DNA from: Terriglobia bacterium
Lineage (GTDB): Bacteria > Acidobacteriota > Terriglobia > JAIQFV01
Direction: 5' to 3'
Assembly: GCA_020073085.1 (NCBI GenBank)
Contig: JAIQFV010000007.1
Span: forward strand, 56,375-120,374
DNA length: 64,000 nucleotides
Shown: positions 44,365 to 54,620 of the stretch, piece by piece
Layout: every line of letters starts with the position of its first letter
Numbering within the stretch: position 1 is the stretch's first letter
Position numbers and translations under genes: made by a program
Notes under the pieces: model-generated
The model's database searches: none
What the model was told of the DNA's origin: nothing
Seen by the model: the letters and a program-made list of their open reading frames with translations, nothing else

Positions 44365-46149
44365 TCATGGACTGACGGCAGGTGAACCGCTTGATGCTGA
44401 CATCATCCCGCTCAACACCGCATTGAATGCCTGGACCCGCATGCGAGTATTCTTGATCCCTTTGGCGATTGCCAGGACATCATCCAACCTTCTGTTGGCC
44501 AACCATTGGAGCACCTCCAAATACTGCTTTTCAATTTTTGAGTTCGGTTCAAAGGGCTGGTCCGCATCAGGACGGACCTGTTCGAACTCATTGAAAAGCC
44601 GCTGCATCCTTTCGGGAATCCTCTCAGGGGCCACCGTACCCGACACTTGGAGAATCAAGAAGAGAAACTGAATTCGCCAACTGGCGTACGCGGTGATCTT
44701 CCCTGACGACGAACGACCACCCGGAATCTTCTGGAGGTGTTCTTCGGCCTCGTCAAGAAGCTTGGCGGCCACGTCGGGATGAGTATCCTGCAGGGTGCGC
44801 GCCAGTGTGATATGTTGGACGAAGTTCCCGCTTGGATCTTCAATTCTATTGACGAGTTCATAAGCGCTTTCATATTCCTTCTGGTTCATCGCCTCATAAA
44901 AATCCCGGAACGTTTTTGGCGCGCTTTCCATCACCCTTCGAGTGATCTCCTCATTCGACTCCTTCTTGGGAGGAGGGTACTTCTTCAATAGTTCGGCGAT
45001 ATGTTCCGCAACGGCTTCGTCGGCAGGCCTAATGGCGACCTGGAGCTCGGCCAGCAGGACGGCACTGATCTCGTGTTGCGCCATGCGCGGAGTACCATAC
45101 GGGCCCAGTGTTCCGGCTTCAGCGAGACGGGATTCACACTCCCGGAGGCGCTCGGAGAAGGTCAAAATCGCATCCGCCATCGTCGGAATCAGCTCCGGAT
45201 AATGTTGGGCCGTTTCTGGAATCAGCGCTTTCAACCCGTCGATCGCTGGACTGGCAATGCTGACCGATTCTGAAGGCTGGAGCTGTGTCTTTTTTAGATC
45301 CCCATAGGCCTCCGCCAGTTGGAGCAATCCATCCTCTCTTCCCTTTTCACGAACCTCCTTGATCCATCCGGGGAGGAATTGGAATTTAGCAAAATCGTTC
45401 GGAGGAATCTTCCGGGTCACCAGCTCCAGGGCACGCTTGGGATCTTGTTTCAACTGCAACCTGGCTACGGTGAAAACCGCGTCGTAGAAGTCCGCCGGGT
45501 CTGTATAAACAATCTGACGTGGCGTCCTGTCGGGAGAAGACTCTTCGACCACACCAAAACGTCTTGCAAACGAGGGGGGAGGCTGGATGCGGCCCAGCAA
45601 GGCAGTCGCTTGAAAAAGGTCAAGGGGCGCCAGAGACCGGACAATCCTGGACTGGATTTGAGTTTTTGAGATTTTTCCTTCTTCCACAAATTGTTGTCCG
45701 ATCCACTCCTCAAAAACATCCTCATCCACAGAGTCTTCCGACATGGGGGGAGGAGGCTTCAGCGCCGGATACTCTTTTTCCGGCATATCGACGGACATTT
45801 CAAAAGCCATTTGAAAAAGCCGGACTGCCTTCCCGGGATTCCTTTTCGCGACGATATCCGCCACCTCCGTCAGCCCGAGTGCCCGCGTGACCACCGAATC
45901 GGCAAGGATGTTCGAATAGGACAGGAGGGCAACATTGCGTTGGGCTTTCGGCAGAAATCCGAAAAGATCCTTTTCTGCTGCGACCTCCTTTCCCGAAGTA
46001 TTCTGCACAGGCGTACCGCGTCGCGCCTTATCTGATGGGTTCTGAGCAAAGGTACGGCCATTGATCACCCCCCAGAACACCGCCCACAAGATGACCGTTG
46101 TGCTTAGTGAACGAAACCGGGGACTCCGGCTGTTAATGGATAAGAGCAT
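44365..46149 (-). CDS. Large exported alpha-helical protein of unknown function
   Basis: A 594-residue protein with a signal peptide (LSTTVILWAVFWGVINGRTFAQ). The mature part is almost entirely predicted helix, with TPR/solenoid-like patterns (for example AESLARLLQDTH-style pairs near the C-terminus, LLDEAEEHLQKIPGG). No enzyme motif was seen. The start at 46149 has GGAG 7 bases upstream and places the signal peptide at the N-terminus; an ATG at 46176 is less likely. It follows the broken ADOP by 47 bases in the same orientation. A periplasmic scaffold role is only a guess. Confidence 0.72.
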   Translation of the reverse strand: MLLSINSRSPRFRSLSTTVILWAVFWGVINGRTFAQNPSDKARRGTPVQNTSGKEVAAEKDLFGFLPKAQRNVALLSYSNILADSVVTRALGLTEVADIVAKRNPGKAVRLFQMAFEMSVDMPEKEYPALKPPPPMSEDSVDEDVFEEWIGQQFVEEGKISKTQIQSRIVRSLAPLDLFQATALLGRIQPPPSFARRFGVVEESSPDRTPRQIVYTDPADFYDAVFTVARLQLKQDPKRALELVTRKIPPNDFAKFQFLPGWIKEVREKGREDGLLQLAEAYGDLKKTQLQPSESVSIASPAIDGLKALIPETAQHYPELIPTMADAILTFSERLRECESRLAEAGTLGPYGTPRMAQHEISAVLLAELQVAIRPADEAVAEHIAELLKKYPPPKKESNEEITRRVMESAPKTFRDFYEAMNQKEYESAYELVNRIEDPSGNFVQHITLARTLQDTHPDVAAKLLDEAEEHLQKIPGGRSSSGKITAYASWRIQFLFLILQVSGTVAPERIPERMQRLFNEFEQVRPDADQPFEPNSKIEKQYLEVLQWLANRRLDDVLAIAKGIKNTRMRVQAFNAVLSGMMSASSGSPAVSP

Positions 46150-46196
46150 AAGGTGCTCCACTCGAGCCCGATACATAAATGAACCGGTGCCCAGAG

Positions 46197-48243
46197 CTAC
46201 TCACATCGCAACGCCACCATCGGATCGACTCGTGCGGCCCGCTGTGCCGGGAGGTAGCAGGCAAGAAGCGCCACCACGATCCAGAGGAGAGAAACCCCTG
46301 CATAAGTGAACAGATCTGTGGTGGCCACCTGAAAAACCATGCTGGCAATTACCTTGTTCAATGCCAAAGCCCCGGCCAGTCCAATAACTTCGCCTACAAG
46401 GACCAGCAGGAGCGCCCGACCGACGATCAGAGAAACGACGTCTATTCCCTCGGCCCCCAAGGCCATGCGGACGCCTATCTCGTGCGTCCGCAGGCTCACC
46501 GAGTAAGACACGACTCCGAAGACCCCAACCGATCCAAGAACCAGCGCCAACACGGCAAACGATCCGAACAAAAGCATATTGACTCTCCGGGGACTGAGGG
46601 ATTTCGTTCTGCGTTCCTCCAAGCTCATCAGATCAAATGACGGCTCGCCCTTGTCGATACTGGCAATCTGGCTTCGCACCGCTGCGGCCAGATCCATCGG
46701 ATCCCCCACCGTTCGTGCCAGGACTGTCATATGGGGTTCGCTGGCCTGCAAGAGGGACGGCGGAACTTGCGCTGACCGACTGGACGCCGCTCAGGCCCTT
46801 GATCCGCTCCAGGACATGCTGAAAGAACGATGCCTGATCCACAGGCTTAGGATACATGGAGAGCGTAAGGTCGATGTTCAAGGTCAGAATACGTTCTGAT
46901 TTGAATCCTGGATCAATGCCACGAAGCCGGAGGAAGCTCCGCACGAGCAAACCGGCGCCGATTAACAGCATCATGGTCAGGGCGATTTCACCGACGACCA
47001 GGCCGCCGCGGAAGAGGCGGCCCGACCCGACCTCGGTTGAACTGCGGCCTGCCTCTTTGAGGGATTCATTCAATCGAATCCCGGATGCTTGTAGGGCGGG
47101 GGCTAGACCGGATGCGAGGCCGGTGAGCAATGTCAGAACCAAATTGAACCCCAGAACCCGATAGTCGAGATGGATGGGATCCATAGCCGGCAGGTTCGTG
47201 GAGATAAACGCAACCAGAAGATCCTTTCCCCAGGTGGCGAACACCAAACCTAGCATCCCTCCCACGAAAGCCATCAACAGAGTTTCAGTGAGAAGTTGTT
47301 GGATAATTCGGGCCTTGCCGGCACCCAGGGCGAGCCGCACAGTCACCTCCTTCTTCCGGGCGGCGGCACGCGACAGAAGCAGGTTGGCGATATTGATGCA
47401 CGCGATCAGAAGCACGAAACCCACGGCAGCGAGGAAAGTGAACAAGGAGCGCTTCACTCCGTGGGTGATTTCCATGTGCCAGTCGCTCACCACGGCATGC
47501 CTCTTTAGCCCTTTCCTTAAAACGGATTGCATGATCGTATCCAACTCCGCCCGGGTTTGCTCAAGGCTTACTCCGGGCTTTAGCCGGCCAATCACACGTA
47601 ACAGCAAAACCTTCGTCTCTCCAGCCTCGGATAGGGAAAGCGGCGTCCACAGGTCATAATCAGACGAATATTGATCAGGAATCTGAAAGGAGGCTGGAAG
47701 AACACCAATAACCGAGTAGCTCGTGGCATCCAGGGTCAATGTCCTGCCTAAGACCGAGGGATCGGACTTGAAACGGCGCTTCCAGAAGGCATGGCTCAGG
47801 ATCACAACCCGAGGAGCACCGGGACGGTCTTCCTCGGGAGAGAAATTTCGCCCCACCACGGGCTGAACACCCAGAAGGGGCATAAAGGATGAACTGACGA
47901 TGCCACAGGTCACTCGCTCTGCCTCATCGCCAACGGTGAGGTTACCTTGAAACCCCATGTAGGCCGCAATGTGACTGAGTATCTGGCTACGATTTCTCCA
48001 TGCGAGATACTCGGCCCTCGTGGAAAATGGACCGTATGTGTTCCCCCGGATATAGACAAGCCGCTCGGGTTTGGGGTAGGGCAAGGGGCGAAGAAGCACC
48101 CCATTGACTACCGTAAAGATCGCTGTCGTGGCTCCAATGCCCAAAGCAAGTGTCAGAACCACGGCCGCAGTGACGCCGGGGCTTCGGGCGAGCATCCGAA
48201 GGCCATAGTGGACATCCTGGATAATATCTTCGAAGAATCTCAT
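46197..48243 (-). pseudogene. ADOP-type MacB-like permease, broken by internal deletion and frameshift
   Basis: The N-terminal part (48243 to about 46745) has the MacB-like start RFFEDIIQDVHYGLRMLARSPG, periplasmic region and first FtsX-type membrane block. It then reaches GVQSVSASSAVPL and shifts frame. The C-terminal part (about 46755 to 46197, another frame) resumes at LQASEPHMTVLARTVGDP with the last FtsX block ending RVDPMVALRCE. Compared with the intact permease at 51008-53455, about 120 residues of the second periplasmic domain are missing exactly at the frame change. This suggests one deletion, not two unrelated genes. A TTG at 48267 is an alternative start. The ATPase domain is absent, as in all ADOPs. 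A sequencing error cannot explain the missing segment. Confidence 0.85.
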
Positions 48244-48253
48244 ACGGTTAGGG

Positions 48254-49948
48254 TCATCGTTCAACAAGGTTTTTGATCAGCTTCAATTGCACGGCTTCCT
48301 TGCTGTTCTCCGAAACTTGAACGGTTCGACCCACTTCTTCAAAGGGTTTGAGGTACCCCGGATCATAAAGCACACCCCCCTCATCCACGGTGTCCCAGGC
48401 AAACAACTTGTAGCTTCCCGGGGCAATGCCATCGATGAGGAATCGGCCTTTATCGTCAGTCATGGCCATTTTGAATTGATACGCCGCCCGTCGCGGATTA
48501 GAAGAGGCTGCCGCGGAAACCAACGTCACCATCGCCGATGCGGCCGGCTCCGCTCTCTCGTCCAGAACGGATCCTTCGATATGTCCCCCGTTGGCGCCAA
48601 GCACTATACTGAGGTCTCCTGGGACCGTGCCGGTGAGGTCGAGGCCCGACTCTGTGATGTCTGTGTCCGCCAGGCGGATAGCCTTCACGTAGAGGCCCTG
48701 CAGGTTCATCAGTGAGACTCGATAGAGATCGGGTGCCACGTTCTTGAGCTCAAACGTTCCATCTTCCTGCACTCGACCTGGTGCCTGGTCATTCGAGTCT
48801 GCGATCAGCGAGTGCAGTCGCACGTAATGGGGGAGCCTGCCATCGGCGGCGCCCTCGACTCGAATCTGGCCCTTGATGTCGCGGGGTGGCAGAGGGCGCA
48901 ATTCGATTCCCTCAATATCGGCCGACCCCACCTCAATCAGACGGCGGACCGAATACCGCTTGTCACCCACCATGCTGGTTGCGGTCAGAACATACGGCCC
49001 TGGAAGCAGGCCCCGAATCACGAAGTTACCATTCGGGTCAGCCATTCCCATGCCTTGGCCTGCATTTCCTTGGAATCCCGGGATGATGACATTCGTTGAG
49101 ACACTCGTTGAGCCCGCAGGTTTGATGGCAGCGCCGCGAACGGTCGCCAAATGCCCCTTGGGGAGGGTCATATTGACGTCTCGAAGCTGCTGTCCGGCAC
49201 TGAGGTCAATGGGCTTTGCAGTGCCGAGGTCGTGGCTGCTTGGATAATAGGCCGCCGCAAGTGAGTCATTCGCGAGAGAGGGCCAAGCGGCTCCAAACCC
49301 CTGCGCCGAAAACGGCTTGGCCTGTAAGTAGTATCGACCCGGTTCAACGTTGGAGATACGATATTCTCCGAGATCGTTGGTCGATCCCCCGATTATTGGC
49401 GTCAATCTCCGTCCGTTGGGGGTGTACTGGTAAATCATCAGACTGACGTCCACATGTTCGATGGGATCGCCATCTTCATCCAGAATACGCCCAATGACGG
49501 CAGCAAGTGGCGTCAGCGGCATCTTGATGTCGCGCCTAAAGTCGCCTGGCGAAAGCTGGATCGGGTCGCCCATTCCATAACGTCCCTTGACGCCGTAGTT
49601 CTGAGAGCGAAACCCAGTGTGTTGTGCCCATAACCTGTAGGTTCCGGGTTCGACATCGGAAAATGCGAAGCGTCCGCCTGCATCGGTCACCGCAGTGGGT
49701 GCTGTTTCGTCCGCAGACCGATTCGCCACAGCGCGATTGCCACTTACCTTCAACAGCGCCAGGTAAACTTTTCGCAATGGTTTACCCGTCGCGGAATTGA
49801 GCACTTGTCCTTCGAGCCGGCATTTCTCCGATTGAGGAGAAGACGGTCTCGCCTCCTGGCCGCCAGTGGCACTCTCAATGATGAAAAGCAGGGCGAACAC
49901 ACCAATGAATAGAAGAATTTTCAAAGCCACCCGAAATTGAATTCGCAT
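48254..49948 (-). CDS. Secreted carboxypeptidase-regulatory-like (beta-sandwich) repeat protein
   Basis: A 564-residue exported protein. A signal peptide (ILLFIGVFALLFIIESATG) is followed by serial CarboxypepD_reg-like modules. Each module opens like LEGQVLNSATGKPLRKVYLALLKV and closes with 'FAFSDVEPGTYRLWAQHTGF'-type strands. Such proteins are abundant in Acidobacteriota and may display or bind proteins or glycans outside the cell; the function is unknown. GGGAGG 8 bases before the ATG fixes the start. Its 3' end overlaps the TTG alternative start of the ADOP pseudogene by 14 bases, and the ATG start at 48243 lies 10 bases away, so the two were probably co-transcribed. Confidence 0.85.
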   Translation of the reverse strand: MRIQFRVALKILLFIGVFALLFIIESATGGQEARPSSPQSEKCRLEGQVLNSATGKPLRKVYLALLKVSGNRAVANRSADETAPTAVTDAGGRFAFSDVEPGTYRLWAQHTGFRSQNYGVKGRYGMGDPIQLSPGDFRRDIKMPLTPLAAVIGRILDEDGDPIEHVDVSLMIYQYTPNGRRLTPIIGGSTNDLGEYRISNVEPGRYYLQAKPFSAQGFGAAWPSLANDSLAAAYYPSSHDLGTAKPIDLSAGQQLRDVNMTLPKGHLATVRGAAIKPAGSTSVSTNVIIPGFQGNAGQGMGMADPNGNFVIRGLLPGPYVLTATSMVGDKRYSVRRLIEVGSADIEGIELRPLPPRDIKGQIRVEGAADGRLPHYVRLHSLIADSNDQAPGRVQEDGTFELKNVAPDLYRVSLMNLQGLYVKAIRLADTDITESGLDLTGTVPGDLSIVLGANGGHIEGSVLDERAEPAASAMVTLVSAAASSNPRRAAYQFKMAMTDDKGRFLIDGIAPGSYKLFAWDTVDEGGVLYDPGYLKPFEEVGRTVQVSENSKEAVQLKLIKNLVER

Positions 49949-50133
49949 GAGTCCAACCTCCCGGTGAATAACAATGCCGTCAAATCGTCTGGAATTGATA
50001 TTCTCCCTCTGCCGTTTTGAACATAGGCCTCGTGTTTTCTACTTAAATGTCTTTTGCAGAGTCCTGACATCGCTTTCGTGAAAAGCGGAAGCCCGACCCT
50101 GCGAGCTCGCGCTCCTCGAGGACAAAGTGGAAA

Positions 50134-50685
50134 CTACTTGCTACCAAATCGGACCACGACGCCGGTCGAAAAGCGGAAGTTGTGCTGCGTCTCTCCAAAG
50201 GATCGAGTCAGCATGTATTCAGCTTGCGCCGCACGGATTGCCACGCTCCTGCTGACCTTGATGTCCACACCACCTCCCACCGTCAGGGCAAAGGCATTGT
50301 CCTTTAACCCGGAAAGGTTGGTATGAACTCCTCCGAACAACGTCTGAAAGAAAGGTGTTGCCCTCTCATTCTTCCGATAAGAGAGGCGAGGACCGAACAG
50401 ATAGGATACCGCATTGACGGGTACAACGAATCCCGATCAACGATAGTATCCAAGGTCGGCAACCACGCCCAACCACTCGTTTAGATTGCCCGAGACAGAA
50501 AGATCGGCGCCGTGCAGATTGATAGTCGGGGGTACACCAGTTCTGGGATCAGAGGAGATACCTCCGATATGGATATATGAGTAACCCACAGAGACTTCTG
50601 CTTGGGGAGTATCCTGGGCACAAAGGAACGACGGAATCACCAGAAGTATTACAATGACGAACAACAACAATCTAACACTCTTCAT
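50134..50685 (-). pseudogene. Outer-membrane beta-barrel protein gene with in-frame TGA
   Basis: Two same-frame open stretches (50685-50440 and 50436-50134) are separated only by TGA at 50437-50439. The first encodes a signal peptide (SVRLLLFVIVILLVIPSFLCAQ) and barrel strands ending GVVADLGYYR. The second continues SGFVVPVNAVSYLFGPRLSYRK through to the end FRFSTGVVVRFGSK, a typical final strand with near-C-terminal aromatic residues. Together they form one complete OmpA/OmpW-like eight-strand opacity-type barrel of about 182 residues. A strong AAAGGAGG precedes the ATG. It is either a recent nonsense mutation or a readthrough site. Confidence 0.8.
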
Positions 50686-51007
50686 TAATGGCCTCCTTTT
50701 GTTATCTCTGATAATCATGGAAAGCACGCTCCAAACTGTTTCAGATTGATTGAGACGATCGAACCCATCAATCGAATGGATCCGATAGGCACGAAGGGCC
50801 CGCGGAGAGAGACTCCTAGAACTCTCAAATACACCATTGTTACCCCACACGCGGCTGGACCTGGAAAGGTGCCGACCATCTTCAATTGTCAATCGCTTTC
50901 TGCTAAGTTGAACACACTCGACTCACGCTTTGCTCGAATGTCGTTTGCGGAGACCTGACGCCCCGTTCGCTTTCTGACGCCTCCTTGAATTCTTTACGCA
51001 CGACAAT
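50686..51007. other. Intergenic gap before the beta-barrel gene
   Basis: A 322-base gap in the minus-strand block. A longer in-frame extension upstream of the beta-barrel start (to 50892) has no ribosome site or conserved residues and is not included. No promoter consensus stood out. Confidence 0.4.
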
Positions 51008-53455
51008 CTATTCATGGCGTAACGCCACCATGGGATCGACGCGAGAAGCGCGCCACGCGGGGAGAAAGCTCGCGAGGGTCGCCACGCTGACCAGCACCAG
51101 AATCGAGAAGGCAATGGTCGCCGGATCAGCGGGAGTGAGTCCAAATAACAGGCTCCGGACAAACCGCGAACAGGCCAAAGCGACGGGTGTTCCGATCGCT
51201 GCGCCGAAGGCAACAAGCGACAAAGTCTCTTTCAGCACCATCCAGAGGACGTCCCTGCGCCTGGCTCCGAGCGCCATTCGGAGCCCGATTTCGCTGGTAC
51301 GGCGTGCAACTGAATAAGTGGCGACACCATACAAGCCGATGCAGGCCATCCCCAGCGCCATCACTCCGAAAAGCATGGAGAGCGTGGCGAACATGCGCTC
51401 GTGCCTGAGGGTTTGGTTCACCTGATCGGTCATGGTCCTGACGTCGTACAGCACCAGGTTCCTGTCGATGGATTGGATCACCTGCCGGATGCTCGCCGTC
51501 ACTGTTGACGGATTGCCTGTTGTGCGGACGTGCAGCACGAATGGCCTGTTTTCCGGAAGCTGCCCCAGTAATTGGAATTCGGTCGGCCGTGAACCTTCAC
51601 GGAGATTCCAGAACTTGGCGTCCTTGACTACACCGACGATTTCGTATTTACCCACCGAGCGGGACCCCTCATCGCCAAATCGCTTGCCGATGGGGTTTTG
51701 ATTTGGAAGGTACTTATGGACCAGGGCCTCATTGACAATGGCCACAGGCGAAGCGTTGATGCGATCCTGCGGGCCGAAGTCGCGGCCCAACAGCAGGGGG
51801 ATCCCCGCATTGGCGAAAAAACCTGGGCCAACTGAATTAAAGGAAACAAACTGGTTCTCATTGGGAGCGTAGTTGTAGCCCTCGACCCAGAGGGTCTTTT
51901 GCCTGTAGGTTGAGCCCATTAGCAAGGGGGCATGCGCGAGTGCAGCGGAACGAACACCGGGGATTGCCTCAACCTGCGCTGTAAGTTCGTCAAACAGGGT
52001 GTTCAGGCGTTCGTTCTTGAACCGCGATTCCCGGGGGTCGAGGGTGAGCAGCAGGATGTGTTGACGCTCAAACCCAGCGTCGAATGTCCGGAGGTTGCGG
52101 AGTGTGCGGACAAACAGGGCTGCCCCGACCAGCAAGATCAGGGACCCTGCCAGTTCGACCACCAGCAACGAGCGCGCCGGACCCAGCCGCCGTTGTCTGG
52201 TCGTAAGAGGCATGGCACCCTTCAGGGAGCGAGCCACCTCCACTCGCGTCGCGTGCAATGCCGGGGCCGTGCCGAATAGAATCCCCGTGAGCATCGAAGC
52301 GACTGCTGTGAACACGAGAATCCGCCGGTCGAGCAGGAACTGGACGGAAGCCGAGGCATCGAACGGCAGGAGAATTTTCAGCAAATAATGAGCCCAGAAC
52401 TCAAAGAACAAGCCGATCATGCCGCCCACCAAGCTTAACAGGATGCTCTCCGTCAGCAATTGGCGTGTAATCCGCATGCGCCCAGCTCCCAGCGCCAAGC
52501 GAATGCTGATCTCTCTGGATCGCACTGCCGCCCGCCCGAGAAGCAGATTTGCTACGTTCATACACCCAATCAGCAGTAACACGCCGGCCGAGAGGATCAA
52601 TATGGGGAGTGCTTCGGCCAACATTAATTGCATGCCCCAGTTTCCAGATCCCGCACGCATGAGATCGACCCTGAGGTCGAGCACCAGCTGGCGATCGCGC
52701 GGCGTCCAATCCCTCATCTGAGCGCTCATCTCATTCACGGCCTGATGAAGCAGCACTGCCAATTCGGCGCGTGCTTGTGTTAGAGACACGTCGGGCTTTA
52801 GACGTCCCAGGCAGTGCACGGATCCCGGCAGTGGAAGCGTCGCCAGAGGAACGGTGATGTCGGGCACCGAGAGGCGATCGGTGCCGAAGAAACCGGGCGG
52901 AGTCACTCCCACAATCGTGAACGGCAAGTTGCTGATATAGACCGTTTTGCCCAGGACTGCGGGGTTCCGTGCGAACCTGCGTTCCCAGAATGCATAACTT
53001 AGGACCGCGACGGGTGAGGCGGCGCCGCGATCGTCCTCTTCAGTAATCGTCCGTCCGACGAGAGCGTCTACTCCTAAAGTCGAATAAAAGGATCCGGATA
53101 CCAGATGGGCAAGGATGCGCTCTGATAGGTTGTCACTGCGAAAGTTCAGCTCCCGCTCGCCATAGATCAAAACACTGGAAAAACTCTGGCGGTTTTCTGT
53201 GAGGGAGCGGAATTCCGAATAGTCCAAATTTGAGCGGGAACCTCCCGGCCAGGCAAGCAGGACCTGGACGAGTTCCTGAGGGTTTTTGACCGGGAGCGGC
53301 TCGAACATCGCCTGATTCAGCAGACTAAAGATCGCAGTACTGGTCCCAATGCCGAGCGCCAGCGAGAGGACGGCAACCGCCAGAAAGCCTGGACTCTTCG
53401 CGAGCATTCGAATACCGAACCGAACATCCTGAGCGATGTCGTCAGAGTATCTCAT
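51008..53455 (-). CDS. ADOP-type MacB-like permease (no ATPase domain)
   Basis: An 815-residue permease. The N-terminus DIAQDVRFGIRMLAKSPGFLAVAVLSLALGIG is typical of acidobacterial duplicated orphan permeases. Two MacB_PCD periplasmic domains alternate with FtsX-type membrane blocks. The second block ends LPAWRASRVDPMVALRHE, the usual ADOP terminus. It lacks Walker motifs, so any transport requires a separate ATPase, none of which is encoded here. ATG at 53455 matches the family start; a GTG at 53500 would add 15 residues. It is intact, unlike its paralogue at 46197-48243. Confidence 0.93.
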   Translation of the reverse strand: MRYSDDIAQDVRFGIRMLAKSPGFLAVAVLSLALGIGTSTAIFSLLNQAMFEPLPVKNPQELVQVLLAWPGGSRSNLDYSEFRSLTENRQSFSSVLIYGERELNFRSDNLSERILAHLVSGSFYSTLGVDALVGRTITEEDDRGAASPVAVLSYAFWERRFARNPAVLGKTVYISNLPFTIVGVTPPGFFGTDRLSVPDITVPLATLPLPGSVHCLGRLKPDVSLTQARAELAVLLHQAVNEMSAQMRDWTPRDRQLVLDLRVDLMRAGSGNWGMQLMLAEALPILILSAGVLLLIGCMNVANLLLGRAAVRSREISIRLALGAGRMRITRQLLTESILLSLVGGMIGLFFEFWAHYLLKILLPFDASASVQFLLDRRILVFTAVASMLTGILFGTAPALHATRVEVARSLKGAMPLTTRQRRLGPARSLLVVELAGSLILLVGAALFVRTLRNLRTFDAGFERQHILLLTLDPRESRFKNERLNTLFDELTAQVEAIPGVRSAALAHAPLLMGSTYRQKTLWVEGYNYAPNENQFVSFNSVGPGFFANAGIPLLLGRDFGPQDRINASPVAIVNEALVHKYLPNQNPIGKRFGDEGSRSVGKYEIVGVVKDAKFWNLREGSRPTEFQLLGQLPENRPFVLHVRTTGNPSTVTASIRQVIQSIDRNLVLYDVRTMTDQVNQTLRHERMFATLSMLFGVMALGMACIGLYGVATYSVARRTSEIGLRMALGARRRDVLWMVLKETLSLVAFGAAIGTPVALACSRFVRSLLFGLTPADPATIAFSILVLVSVATLASFLPAWRASRVDPMVALRHE

Positions 53456-53563
53456 CGGAATCGAAGGAATCGACCGTCGAACTAACGGCCGGATTTCCAC
53501 CCGGCGCCACGTTTCCCGGCCTGTTTGCCGGGCTGACGTGCCAGCGCCTATTTGGATGCATCG

Positions 53564-53713
53564 TTATTTCATTCTCGATTGATGCATGAACGCAACAGCA
53601 ATCACGAGGACAGCGATGAGGAGATCAATAAACATCAGCTGGCCCCTTCCGTATGCCATGGGTAGAATGATTGCGCTGGCCCCGATATACCCATAGAGGC
53701 CCCAACGTCGCAT
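53564..53713 (-). CDS. Small hydrophobic membrane protein (49 residues), candidate
   Basis: An open frame of 49 codons: MRRWGLYGYIGASAIILPMA, then a short loop (YGRGQLMFIDL) and a second hydrophobic stretch LLIAVLVIAVAFM ending HQSRMK. Two predicted membrane helices with a positive N-terminus look protein-like. No clear ribosome site is visible. It sits 68 bases downstream of the 154-residue membrane-protein gene and upstream of the ADOP, all on the minus strand. It is too short for confident calling. Confidence 0.4.
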   Translation of the reverse strand: MRRWGLYGYIGASAIILPMAYGRGQLMFIDLLIAVLVIAVAFMHQSRMK

Positions 53714-53781
53714 GCGCCACAATCGTCCAACAACAACTCATGTCACCGATCTCGCATAGCGGAAGCGTCCTCACGCTCGGC

Positions 53782-54246
53782 TCAGGTGCCACTGACCGGA
53801 TTGGCATCCACAGTCATTGGAGCCATGGGCCCGAATAATGCCGCGACGGATGCTCGCGTCAACACGATGAAACTGAATACCCCGAGCACTGTGCCATACG
53901 GAATCCCGAGACACGATACGCCGGCAACAACGAGGCAAAACCCACGGGCTCTCCTCCTTTTTATGCACAGGCCGGCATAGACCTTGAGCCCTGCCAGAAC
54001 GATCAGCATCAGAAAGATCCCCAAGCCGACCCCAGCGATAAGCAGGCCGATCCCTCTGGGCGGGGGTCCCTGGGAACTTGAGGGGGTATGTACGACCGCC
54101 CACTCAACGAAAAATCCCATGGCGACATACATGAGGGCAAACAGGGAAAAGAATGCGGTGGTCGCACCTGAGATCCAGTAGCCTATCGAAAGAAGCCGGA
54201 GATGCTCATCATCCAGTATGTATTGTCGCAGATCATTGTCTGTCAT
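53782..54246 (-). CDS. Small conserved membrane protein (unknown)
   Basis: A 154-residue protein. The cytosolic N-terminus (DNDLRQYILDDEHLRLLSIGYWISG) leads into four hydrophobic helices, with two pairs around 30-55 and 70-145. The segment EHLRLLSIGYWISGATTAFFSLF occurs in a family of acidobacterial membrane proteins (general recollection, not verified). No catalytic residues were seen. It is first in the minus-strand block that continues with the 49-residue protein and the ADOP, so a shared transcript is possible. Confidence 0.7.
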   Translation of the reverse strand: MTDNDLRQYILDDEHLRLLSIGYWISGATTAFFSLFALMYVAMGFFVEWAVVHTPSSSQGPPPRGIGLLIAGVGLGIFLMLIVLAGLKVYAGLCIKRRRARGFCLVVAGVSCLGIPYGTVLGVFSFIVLTRASVAALFGPMAPMTVDANPVSGT

Positions 54247-54620
54247 CAGTTTCTCTCCGTTGAGTTAGCCCCATGACTGGGGCGTCACCCGCTTGCCCCG
54301 TGACCCTTCATCGGACCTGACGCGGCATGAATGCGTGTGGGTTGCAGGCAAGAGTCAAACACACCCTTGCGATAATTGAGAACACACTGCCACTTCTACA
54401 GTCCGTCAGAAAAGACGCCAAGAGCTTGATGGTAACTTAGGGAAACCTAAACTAAAGCCTCGAATGGCCAGCAGATCGTTTCAGGGTGACGAGGGGCCGA
54501 CGGGGGGAGCTGGCCAGGAAAAGTCTAGAACTAGCGCGGCGTGAATTCAAGGGAAATGTTTCACTTGTTGAGGATGATCCAGACAATAAAAGACATCCCC
54601 CAGTGTTAAACCCTGTACCT
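54247..54620. other. Intergenic gap, nothing recognised
   Basis: 374 bases between the priA 3' end and the small membrane-protein gene, both on the minus strand. It should contain the promoter of the minus-strand accessory block and the priA terminator, but no convincing boxes or stem-loop stood out. Confidence 0.4.

Noticed and set aside
50437..50892. Two separate small genes in place of the beta-barrel gene
   Set aside because: The two parts share one frame, and together they form one barrel with a signal peptide at one end and a terminal strand at the other.
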